Shown here in pieces: positions 28,412-36,045 of a stretch of 36,045 nt of DNA. Made by a program: the position numbers and the translations under genes. Origin of the DNA: Flavobacteriales bacterium (lineage in GTDB: Bacteria > Bacteroidota > Bacteroidia > Flavobacteriales_D > Parvicellaceae); NCBI GenBank assembly GCA_024635865.1, contig JAGXIB010000204.1, forward strand, positions 1 to 36,045, given 5' to 3'. Under the pieces are notes generated by a model. The model did no database searches and had not been told where the DNA came from. It saw only the letters and a program-made list of their open reading frames with translations. The number at the start of each line of letters is the position of its first letter. The first letter of the stretch is position 1.

Positions 28412-28663
28412 TTATTTAGCTCTTTCAACTATATCTACTAGTCTCCAATTCTTTCTTTTACTTAATGGACGAGTCTCCATTATTCTAACTGTATCACCTT
28501 CGTTACAATCATTTTTCTCGTCGTGGGCTACAAACTTAGTAGTTTTTTTCATAAACTTACCATACATTGGATGTTTTACTTTTCTTTCTACTTTAACAAC
28601 GATAGATTTCTCCATTTTGTTACTTGTAACAACCCCAACTCTTTCCTTTCTTAAATTTCTCAT
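28412..28663 (-). CDS. rpsQ: 30S ribosomal protein S17
   Basis: [43 protein letters not shown]. Confidence 0.97.
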   Translation of the reverse strand: MRNLRKERVGVVTSNKMEKSIVVKVERKVKHPMYGKFMKKTTKFVAHDEKNDCNEGDTVRIMETRPLSKRKNWRLVDIVERAK

Positions 28664-28665
28664 AA

Positions 28666-28866
28666 CTATTTTGCTACTACAAGATTTCTGCTAGTCAATT
28701 CGGTATTTATACGAGCTATTGTTCTTCTATAATTTCTAATTTGAATTGGATTTTCCAATTCTGCTATCTTATGATTTATCTTTAACTTTGATAAAGTAGA
28801 TTTTTGTTCTACTAAAAGTTCGTTTAAATCTGCGACACTTAATCCTTTTAATTCTGTTGCCTTCAT
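28666..28866 (-). CDS. rpmC: 50S ribosomal protein L29
   Basis: [57 protein letters not shown]. Confidence 0.96.
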   Translation of the reverse strand: MKATELKGLSVADLNELLVEQKSTLSKLKINHKIAELENPIQIRNYRRTIARINTELTSRNLVVAK

Positions 28867-28878
28867 AACTTAATAATT

Positions 28879-29295
28879 TTAAGCGTAATCTCTACGCACT
28901 ACAAACTTCGTTTTTACAGGTAACTTTTGTGCTGCTAATCTCATTGCTTCTTTAGCAACTTCAAACGGAACTCCATCACATTCAAACATGATTCTTCCTG
29001 GCTTAACTGGAGCAACCCAATGACTAGGTGCACCTTTACCTTTACCCATTCTTACTTCTGCTGGTTTTGCAGTCATCGGCTTGTCAGGAAATATTCTAAT
29101 CCAAACTTTACCTTCTCTTTTCATGTAACGAGTAACTGCAATACGAGCCGCTTCAATTTGTCTCGAAGTAATAAATGCTTCGTCTACGGTCTTGATGCCA
29201 AAAGATCCAAATGAAATTTGACTTCCTCTTTGTGCAAGTCCTTTCATTTTACCTTTCTGAACTCTTCTATATTTTGTTCTTTTTGGTTGTAACAT
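28879..29295 (-). CDS. rplP: 50S ribosomal protein L16
   Basis: [33 protein letters not shown]. Confidence 0.98.
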   Translation of the reverse strand: MLQPKRTKYRRVQKGKMKGLAQRGSQISFGSFGIKTVDEAFITSRQIEAARIAVTRYMKREGKVWIRIFPDKPMTAKPAEVRMGKGKGAPSHWVAPVKPGRIMFECDGVPFEVAKEAMRLAAQKLPVKTKFVVRRDYA

Positions 29296-29318
29296 TACTT
29301 AATTCTTTTAGTGCTCTA

Positions 29319-30029
29319 TTAATTTCTTTTTCTTTTTCCAGCTCCGGCACCACCTCTTTTAGATCCTCCTTTGGCCATACCAAAGTTAGGACTTAAATCT
29401 CTTTTACCGTATACCTCTCCTTTACAGATCCATACTTTAATTCCTATTCTACCATAAGTAGTATGAGCTTCGGATAAAGCATAATCAATATCAGCTCTAA
29501 AAGTATGTAATGGTGTTCTACCATCTTTATATTGTTCCGAACGTGCCATTTCAGCACCATTTAAACGACCAGAAATCTTTATCTTAATTCCTTCTGCTCC
29601 CATTCTCATGGTTGAAGCAATAGACATTTTAATCGCTCTTCTAAAAGAAATTCTTCCTTCAATTTGTCTTGCAATACTATCTGCAACTAACTGAGCTTCT
29701 AATTCAGGTCTTTTGATTTCAAAAATATTAATTTGAATTTCTTTACCTGTAATTTTCTTCAACTCTTCTTTAAGCTTATCTACTTCAGCTCCACCCTTCC
29801 CGATAATAACTCCTGGTCTAGCAGTATTAATAGTAATAGTAACTAACTTTAAAGTACGCTCAATTATCACTTTAGATACACTTGCTTTTCTAAGACGAGT
29901 ATTGATATACTTACGTATTCTGTCATCCTCAACAATTTTAGCAGAATAATCTTTTCCACCGTACCAATTAGAATCCCATCCTTTGATGAATCCTAATCTA
30001 TTTCCTATTGGATTAGTTTTTTGTCCCAT
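29319..30029 (-). CDS. rpsC: 30S ribosomal protein S3
   Basis: [39 protein letters not shown]. Confidence 0.98.
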   Translation of the reverse strand: MGQKTNPIGNRLGFIKGWDSNWYGGKDYSAKIVEDDRIRKYINTRLRKASVSKVIIERTLKLVTITINTARPGVIIGKGGAEVDKLKEELKKITGKEIQINIFEIKRPELEAQLVADSIARQIEGRISFRRAIKMSIASTMRMGAEGIKIKISGRLNGAEMARSEQYKDGRTPLHTFRADIDYALSEAHTTYGRIGIKVWICKGEVYGKRDLSPNFGMAKGGSKRGGAGAGKRKRN

Positions 30030-30040
30030 TAATATTGTCT

Positions 30041-30436
30041 TTACTTAGTTTTATCAATTACAAGTGTAACGTGATTTGATCTTTTTCTAATTCTGTGCGC
30101 TCTTCCTTGAGGTGCCGGCTGAATTCTTTTAAACATTCTAGCACTATCAACAAATACATCTTTAACTATTAGTCCAGCAGTAGAAGGATCAACTCCATCA
30201 TTTTTCTGCTCCCAATTATTGATAGCTGATACCAATAATTTTTCTAATCTTCCTGATGCTTCTTTTGGATTAAATTTTAAAATATTTAATGCATTATAAA
30301 CATTTTCTCCTCTAATAATATCCGCAACTAAACGCATTTTTCTTGGAGAAGTAGGACATTTATTCATTTTAGCTATAGCTGTATTATTCTTTACTTCTTT
30401 TCTAAGCTCAGCAGCTTCTCTTTTTCTTTTTCCCAT
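30041..30436 (-). CDS. rplV: 50S ribosomal protein L22
   Basis: [44 protein letters not shown]. Confidence 0.97.
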   Translation of the reverse strand: MGKRKREAAELRKEVKNNTAIAKMNKCPTSPRKMRLVADIIRGENVYNALNILKFNPKEASGRLEKLLVSAINNWEQKNDGVDPSTAGLIVKDVFVDSARMFKRIQPAPQGRAHRIRKRSNHVTLVIDKTK

Positions 30437-30457
30437 TTCAATAAACTTTTAGAGTGG

Positions 30458-30736
30458 TTATCTTTTACCTTTATCTTTTTTTCCACCATGACCTCTAAAA
30501 GTACGAGTTGGTGCAAATTCTCCTAATTTATGACCTACCATATTTTCAGTTACATATACAGGAATAAATTTTTTCCCATTATAAACTGCTATAGTTAATC
30601 CTACAAACTCAGGAGTAATAGTTGAAGCTCTTGACCATGTCTTTATAACACTTTTTGATTTCGACTCTTGAGCATCATCAACTCTCTTAATAAGCTTGTA
30701 ATGTACAAATGGTGGTTTTTTTAACGATCTAGCCAT
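30458..30736 (-). CDS. rpsS: 30S ribosomal protein S19
   Basis: [35 protein letters not shown]. Confidence 0.98.
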   Translation of the reverse strand: MARSLKKPPFVHYKLIKRVDDAQESKSKSVIKTWSRASTITPEFVGLTIAVYNGKKFIPVYVTENMVGHKLGEFAPTRTFRGHGGKKDKGKR

Positions 30737-30739
30737 TTC

Positions 30740-31564
30740 TTATTTTTTTCTTTTTGAAATTATAAAGCGGTTTGAAGCTTTTGTTTTACTTCTTGTCTTG
30801 TATCCTTTAGCTGGTAAACCAGTTCTTGATCTTGGGTGACCTCCTGAAGACTTACCTTCACCTCCTCCCATTGGGTGATCAACTGGATTCATTACAACCC
30901 CTCTAACTCTAGGTCTTCTACCTAACCATCTTGAACGTCCTGCTTTTCCAGATCTTGTTAAACTGTGTTCTGAATTTGAAACTGCTCCTATTGTAGCAGT
31001 ACAAGTCAACAACACCATTCTAACTTCTCCAGAAGGCAACTTTACAATCGCGTACTTACCATCTCTAGCGTTTAACTGTGCATATGCTCCAGCACTTCTA
31101 ACTAAAGAAGCTCCTTTACCTGGGTAAAGCTCTACATTATGTATTACTGTTCCTAAAGGAATTTCACTTAAATATAGTGTGTTTCCAACATCAGGAGTTG
31201 CTTTTTTTCCAGACAATACTGTCTGACCAACTTCTAACCCTTCAGGAGCAATAATATATCTTTTTTCTCCATCAGCATAAAACAATAATGCTATTCTAGC
31301 AGATCTATTTGGATCGTACTCAATACTTTTAACAGTAGCAGGTATATCGTGCTTATTTCTTTTAAAATCGACTGCTCTGTATTTTCTCTTATGACCACCA
31401 CCGATATATCTCATCGTCATCTTTCCAGTATTGTTTCTACCTCCAGACTTATTCAGTCCTTTCACCAAAGATTTCTCTGGCTTTGCAGCAGTAACAGTTG
31501 AAAAGTCATCAGCAATCTTGTGCCTTTGACCTGGTGTCATTGGTTTTAATTTTCTTAATCCCAT
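30740..31564 (-). CDS. rplB: 50S ribosomal protein L2
   Basis: [47 protein letters not shown]. Confidence 0.98.
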   Translation of the reverse strand: MGLRKLKPMTPGQRHKIADDFSTVTAAKPEKSLVKGLNKSGGRNNTGKMTMRYIGGGHKRKYRAVDFKRNKHDIPATVKSIEYDPNRSARIALLFYADGEKRYIIAPEGLEVGQTVLSGKKATPDVGNTLYLSEIPLGTVIHNVELYPGKGASLVRSAGAYAQLNARDGKYAIVKLPSGEVRMVLLTCTATIGAVSNSEHSLTRSGKAGRSRWLGRRPRVRGVVMNPVDHPMGGGEGKSSGGHPRSRTGLPAKGYKTRSKTKASNRFIISKRKK

Positions 31565-31583
31565 TTTTAATTAATTTCTGTTG

Positions 31584-31880
31584 TTAAATGTTTTCATACA
31601 AATCGATAATATCTCCTTCTGCAACTCTAACTACTGCTTTTTTATACAGCTTATTACGTTGAAACGAAATACCACGACTAGTTTGTTTCATTTTTCTTTT
31701 CCCACCACCATAATTCATTGTGTTCACAGAGTCAACAGCAACATTGTACAATTTCTCGATGGCGTTTTTAATCTCAATTTTATTTGAGTCTTTATTAACA
31801 ATAAAAGTGTAAGTATTATTCTTTTCACTTAACATGTTTGACTTTTCCGTCAAGATCGGTTGTTTAATAATATCTAGCAT
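31584..31880 (-). CDS. rplW: 50S ribosomal protein L23
   Basis: IIKQPILTEKSNMLSEKNNTYTFIVNKDSNKIEIKNAIEKLYNV. Confidence 0.97.
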   Translation of the reverse strand: MLDIIKQPILTEKSNMLSEKNNTYTFIVNKDSNKIEIKNAIEKLYNVAVDSVNTMNYGGGKRKMKQTSRGISFQRNKLYKKAVVRVAEGDIIDLYENI

Positions 31881-31885
31881 TTCTC

Positions 31886-32515
31886 TTACGCGTTAAATAA
31901 GTTTTCAATTTTCTCTACAGCACCTTCAGCTAAAACTAATGCGTCAGCATTAAGGATATCGAATGTATTTAACTTGTCAGCAGAAATAACTTTACTTTTC
32001 TTCAAATTTCGTGACGACAAATATACATTTCTTTCTTCATTAGCCACTACAAATAACGTTTTTTTATCAGAAATCTTTAAATTTTCTAATAATGTAACAA
32101 ATTCACTTGTCTTTGGTGAAGCAAACTTTTGATCTTCTAAAATCATAATTTGATTCTCAGTTGCTTTAAATGACAATGCAGAAGCACGAGCTAACTTTCT
32201 TAACTTCTTATTCAACTTGAAACTATAGTTTCTTGGTCTTGGTCCGAAAACACGTCCTCCACCTCTAAACAATGGATTCTTAATACTACCAGCTCTGGCA
32301 GTACCTGTTCCTTTTTGTTTTTTTATCTTTCTTGTACTTCCTTTAATCTCTGCTCTTTCTTTAGCCTTGTGCGTTCCTTGACGCTGATTAGCTAGGTAAA
32401 GTTTTACATCTAAATAAATAGCATGATCATTTGGCTCTACACCAAATACTGAATCTACTAAATTTACTTTTTTTGCTGTTGCTTTACCCTCTTTGTTATA
32501 TACTGCTAATTCCAT
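31886..32515 (-). CDS. rplD: 50S ribosomal protein L4
   Basis: LANQRQGTHKAKERAEIKGSTRKIKKQKGTGTARAGSIKNPLFRGGGRVFGPRPRNY. Confidence 0.97.
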   Translation of the reverse strand: MELAVYNKEGKATAKKVNLVDSVFGVEPNDHAIYLDVKLYLANQRQGTHKAKERAEIKGSTRKIKKQKGTGTARAGSIKNPLFRGGGRVFGPRPRNYSFKLNKKLRKLARASALSFKATENQIMILEDQKFASPKTSEFVTLLENLKISDKKTLFVVANEERNVYLSSRNLKKSKVISADKLNTFDILNADALVLAEGAVEKIENLFNA

Positions 32516-33132
32516 TATTTCTCAAGTATTACGTATGATCCTTTCGCTCCTGGCACAGCTCCTTTGATTACGATTATGTTTTTATCAGCTAAAACTTTCA
32601 TTACTTGTAAGTTTGTAACTTTAACACGATCACCACCAGTTCTCCCTGCCATTTTCATTCCTTTAAAAACTCTCGCTGGGTAAGATGCAGCACCAATAGA
32701 ACCTGGGGCTCTTAATCTGTTGTGCTGTCCGTGAGTAGCATCTCCAACACCTCTAAAATTGTGTCTTTTTACTACCCCTTGGAAACCTTTTCCTTTTGAA
32801 GTTCCAACTGCATCTACGAATTCACCTTCTTGGAATAATTCTACAGTTACTTGATCACCTAAATTCAAATCTTTATCGAAAATTTCAAATTCAACTAACT
32901 TTCTCTTTGGAGATGTTTTTGCTTTTTTGAAATGTCCTTTTAATGCGTTAGGAGTATTTTTTTCTTTACGTTCTCCATAACCGATTTGAATTGCTTCGTA
33001 TCCATCTTTTTCATGAGACTTTATTTGTGTAACAACACATGGTCCTGCCTCAATGATCGTACATGGTATATTTTTACCATCGGTACTGAATACGCTAGTC
33101 ATCCCTAATTTTTTGCCTATGATACCAGCCAT
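32515..33132 (-). CDS. rplC: 50S ribosomal protein L3
   Basis: [53 protein letters not shown]. Confidence 0.98.
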   Translation of the reverse strand: MAGIIGKKLGMTSVFSTDGKNIPCTIIEAGPCVVTQIKSHEKDGYEAIQIGYGERKEKNTPNALKGHFKKAKTSPKRKLVEFEIFDKDLNLGDQVTVELFQEGEFVDAVGTSKGKGFQGVVKRHNFRGVGDATHGQHNRLRAPGSIGAASYPARVFKGMKMAGRTGGDRVKVTNLQVMKVLADKNIIVIKGAVPGAKGSYVILEK

Positions 33133-33149
33133 TATATTCTATTTATTAA

Positions 33150-33455
33150 TTATACTTTTATTTCTACTTCTACTCCACTAGGAAGTTCTAACTTCATTAA
33201 TGCATCAATAGTCTTTGATGAAGAGCTATAGATATCCATTAATCTTTTGTATGAACACAATTGGAATTGCTCACGCGCTTTTTTATTAACGTGTGGAGAC
33301 TTTAAAACTGTGTAAATTCTTTTGTGAGTTGGCAATGGAATTGGACCACTTACAACTGCTCCTGTTGTCTTAACAGTCTTTACGATCTTCTCAGCTGATT
33401 TATCAACTAAATTGTAGTCGTAAGATTTTAATTTGATTCTTATTTTTTGACTCAT
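33150..33455 (-). CDS. rpsJ: 30S ribosomal protein S10
   Basis: [53 protein letters not shown]. Confidence 0.98.
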   Translation of the reverse strand: MSQKIRIKLKSYDYNLVDKSAEKIVKTVKTTGAVVSGPIPLPTHKRIYTVLKSPHVNKKAREQFQLCSYKRLMDIYSSSSKTIDALMKLELPSGVEVEIKV

Positions 33456-33475
33456 TTGTCTAACTTCTTTAAATA

Positions 33476-35584
33476 TTAATTAGCTTCTACTTGACCTTTA
33501 GATTTAGCAATAACTGCATCTGCAATTCCTTTTGGACATTCAGAATATTTACTAAACTCCATTGTTGATGTAGCTCTACCTGAAGACATTGTTCTTAGAG
33601 CAGTAACATAACCAAACATTTCTGATAAAGGAACTAAAGCTTTAACAATTTTAGCACCATTTCTATCATCCATTCCTTCGATTTGACCTCTTCTACGATT
33701 TAAATCTCCAACTATATCTCCCATGTTTGCTTCTGGAGTAACAACTTCTATCTTCATTATTGGTTCCAATAGAACAGCTCCACAAGCTGGTGCAGCATGT
33801 TTGTATGCCATTTTAGCAGCAATTTCAAAAGATAAACCATCTGAATCGACAGCATGGAAAGAACCATCTAACAAAGTAACAGTCATACTATCCATTGAGA
33901 ATCCAGCTAAAACTCCATTCTTCATAGAATCTTTAAATCCTTTCTCAACGTTAGGTACAAATTCTCTAGGAACGTTACCACCTTTTACTTTATTAATAAA
34001 CTCTAAACCTTCTTCTCCGTCTTCACGAGGCTTAATTTCTACAACAATATCAGCAAATTTACCACGACCACCTGATTGTTTTTTATAAACTTCTCTATGG
34101 TTTGCCGCTCTTTTAATTGCTTCTTTATAGTTTACTTGAGGTTCACCTTCGTTCACCTCTACTTTAAATTCTCTTTTTAAACGATCAATTAAAACTTCTA
34201 AGTGTAACTCTCCCATTCCTGAGATAATAGTTTGCCCAGAGTCTTCATCCGTTTTTATTTGAAAAGTTGGATCTTCTTCTCCTAACTTCCCTAAAGCCAT
34301 TCCTAACTTATCTACATCAGCCTTAGTTTTAGGCTCAATAGCAATACCTATAACTGGATCTGGAAAATCCATAGACTCTAATACAATAGGGTGCTTTTCA
34401 TCACATAATGTATCTCCTGTTCTTATGTCTTTAAATCCAACACCAGCTCCAATATCACCTGTTTCAATTCTATCTAAAGCATTTTGTTTGTTAGAATGCA
34501 TTTGGAAAATTCTTGAAATACGTTCTTTCTTATTTGTTCTAGTATTTAAAACATAAGAACCCGCATCTAAAACTCCTGAATACATTCTAAAGAAACATAA
34601 CCTTCCTACGAAAGGATCTGTAGCAATTTTAAAAGCTAATGCAGCCATAGGCTCATCATTACTTGGCTTTCTGTGCAACTCTTTTTCACCATCAACTGAC
34701 ACTCCCGTAATACCATCTACATCTAAAGGAGAAGGTAAGAATGCCATTACATAGTTTAATAATGTTTGAACACCTTTATTTTTGAATGCCGAACCACAAA
34801 TGATTGGATTAATAGACATATTGATAGTTGCTACTCTAATAGCACTCATCATTTCATCTTCAGTAATCGACTCTGGATCTTCAAAGAACTTTTCCATTAA
34901 GTCATCATTGCTTTCAGCAACTGCCTCAATTAAAACATTTCTCCACTCATTAGCTTCTTCAACTAATTCAGCAGGGATGTCTTGAACTTCAAATGACATA
35001 CCATTGTCATCTCCATCCCAAACAAAAGCTTTCATTTTAATTAAATCTACTAATCCTCTAAAGTCATCTTCTGCTCCAATCGGAATAGTCAATGGAATTG
35101 GATTAGCTCCTAATCTTTCTCTTATTTGATTTATTGTACCAAAGAAATCTGCTCCAATTCTATCCATCTTGTTAATGAATCCAATTCTAGGAACACTATA
35201 TTTATCAGCTTGTCTCCAAACCGTCTCTGATTGAGGCTCAACACCACTAGACGCACAAAACAAAGCTACTGCTCCATCCAATACACGCAATGAACGCTCC
35301 ACCTCTACAGTAAAATCAACGTGTCCTGGAGTATCAATTATATTTATCTTATAATTTTCTTTTTCATATTCCCAGAATACAGTTGTTGCAGCAGAAGTAA
35401 TAGTAATCCCTCTTTCTTGCTCTTGTTCCATCCAATCCATTGTAGCAGCACCATCATGTACTTCTCCAATTTTATGAGAAACTCCTGTATAATAAAGAAT
35501 ACGCTCTGTTGTTGTTGTTTTACCAGCATCAACATGGGCCATAATCCCAATGTTTCTTGTGTACTTTAAATCTCTTTTAGCCAT
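33476..35584 (-). CDS. fusA: Elongation factor G
   Basis: [58 protein letters not shown]. Confidence 0.98.
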   Translation of the reverse strand: MAKRDLKYTRNIGIMAHVDAGKTTTTERILYYTGVSHKIGEVHDGAATMDWMEQEQERGITITSAATTVFWEYEKENYKINIIDTPGHVDFTVEVERSLRVLDGAVALFCASSGVEPQSETVWRQADKYSVPRIGFINKMDRIGADFFGTINQIRERLGANPIPLTIPIGAEDDFRGLVDLIKMKAFVWDGDDNGMSFEVQDIPAELVEEANEWRNVLIEAVAESNDDLMEKFFEDPESITEDEMMSAIRVATINMSINPIICGSAFKNKGVQTLLNYVMAFLPSPLDVDGITGVSVDGEKELHRKPSNDEPMAALAFKIATDPFVGRLCFFRMYSGVLDAGSYVLNTRTNKKERISRIFQMHSNKQNALDRIETGDIGAGVGFKDIRTGDTLCDEKHPIVLESMDFPDPVIGIAIEPKTKADVDKLGMALGKLGEEDPTFQIKTDEDSGQTIISGMGELHLEVLIDRLKREFKVEVNEGEPQVNYKEAIKRAANHREVYKKQSGGRGKFADIVVEIKPREDGEEGLEFINKVKGGNVPREFVPNVEKGFKDSMKNGVLAGFSMDSMTVTLLDGSFHAVDSDGLSFEIAAKMAYKHAAPACGAVLLEPIMKIEVVTPEANMGDIVGDLNRRRGQIEGMDDRNGAKIVKALVPLSEMFGYVTALRTMSSGRATSTMEFSKYSECPKGIADAVIAKSKGQVEAN

Positions 35585-35617
35585 TTTGCTATATCTTATA
35601 CTTTATAAAAATCTTAA

Positions 35618-36026
35618 TTAGAATCTAAAATGAGAAAATGCTTTATTAGCTTCAGCCATTCTATGCATATCTTCTTTTTTCTTATAAGCCGCACCTTCTT
35701 CTTTTGCAGCTGCAGAAATCTCACCAGCCAATTTCTGACTCATTGATTTCTCATTTCTTTTTCTTGAAAGACCAATCAGCCACTTCATTGCCAATGAATG
35801 CTTTCTTGAATCTCTTACTGGTGAAGGTATTTGGTACGTTGCACCACCTACTCTTCTACTTCTTACTTCAACGCCTGGAGTGACATTTACTAAAGCTTTT
35901 TTCCACATTTCTAACCCGTCATTTTCTTCTGAACGTTCATTAATGATATCAATAGCATCGTAAAAGATCTTAAATGCAACGCTTTTCTTACCGTCTAACA
36001 TTAAATTATTTACAAACTTTGTTACC
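35618..36026 (-). CDS. rpsG: 30S ribosomal protein S7, N-terminus missing at contig end
   Basis: [25 protein letters not shown]...[14 protein letters not shown]; the MCIRDR start in the ORF track is adapter-derived. Confidence 0.95.
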
Positions 36027-36045
36027 CTGTCTCTTATACACATCT
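36027..36045 (+). other. Nextera/Tn5 mosaic-end adapter contamination
   Basis: CTGTCTCTTATACACATCT, exact 19-nt reverse complement of AGATGTGTATAAGAGACAG; gives the hallmark spurious peptide MCIRDR. Confidence 0.97.

Noticed and set aside
1-36045. CRISPR array, tRNA or rRNA genes, intact transposase or integrase
   Set aside because: No regularly spaced repeats, no tRNA- or rRNA-like sequence and no recombinase motifs recognised by eye; a formal scan was not possible.

Overview
AT-rich Bacteroidota contig segment, probably Flavobacteriales judging by PorV, a T9SS-type C-terminal sorting domain, TAnnTTTG-type promoters and the S10/spc/alpha ribosomal order. There are three blocks. (1) About 1-9583 is conserved core: ftsX 3' end, DUF3098-like, uppP, truB, OmpA-family lipoprotein, family 5 peptide-binding lipoprotein, porV, fused E1 alpha/beta 2-oxoacid dehydrogenase, outer-membrane-type protein. 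(2) About 9584-18725 is an accessory island with a RloA/RloB (AbiL-like) putative defence pair, an S41 peptidase, a SAM methyltransferase, a T9SS-sorted alpha/beta hydrolase, a DUF4833-like protein, a small membrane protein with a truncated duplicate, and several decaying genes (CDF transporter remnant, cupin with two nonsense codons). (3) About 18782-36026 is a long minus-strand ribosomal/translation cluster from rpsG to rplQ, including rpmJ and rpmD, which the ORF track misses. The most interesting signal is a family of structured noncoding repeats between the island genes. Each has a conserved loop core flanked by a stem whose sequence differs between copies while pairing is largely kept, and the S41 gene is tightly framed by a perfect 10-bp inverted repeat. 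Together these suggest an integron-cassette-like (attC-like) or similar cassette organisation with no visible integrase. The last 19 nt of the window are the Nextera transposon mosaic end, so the rpsG ORF start 'MCIRDR' is an adapter artifact.
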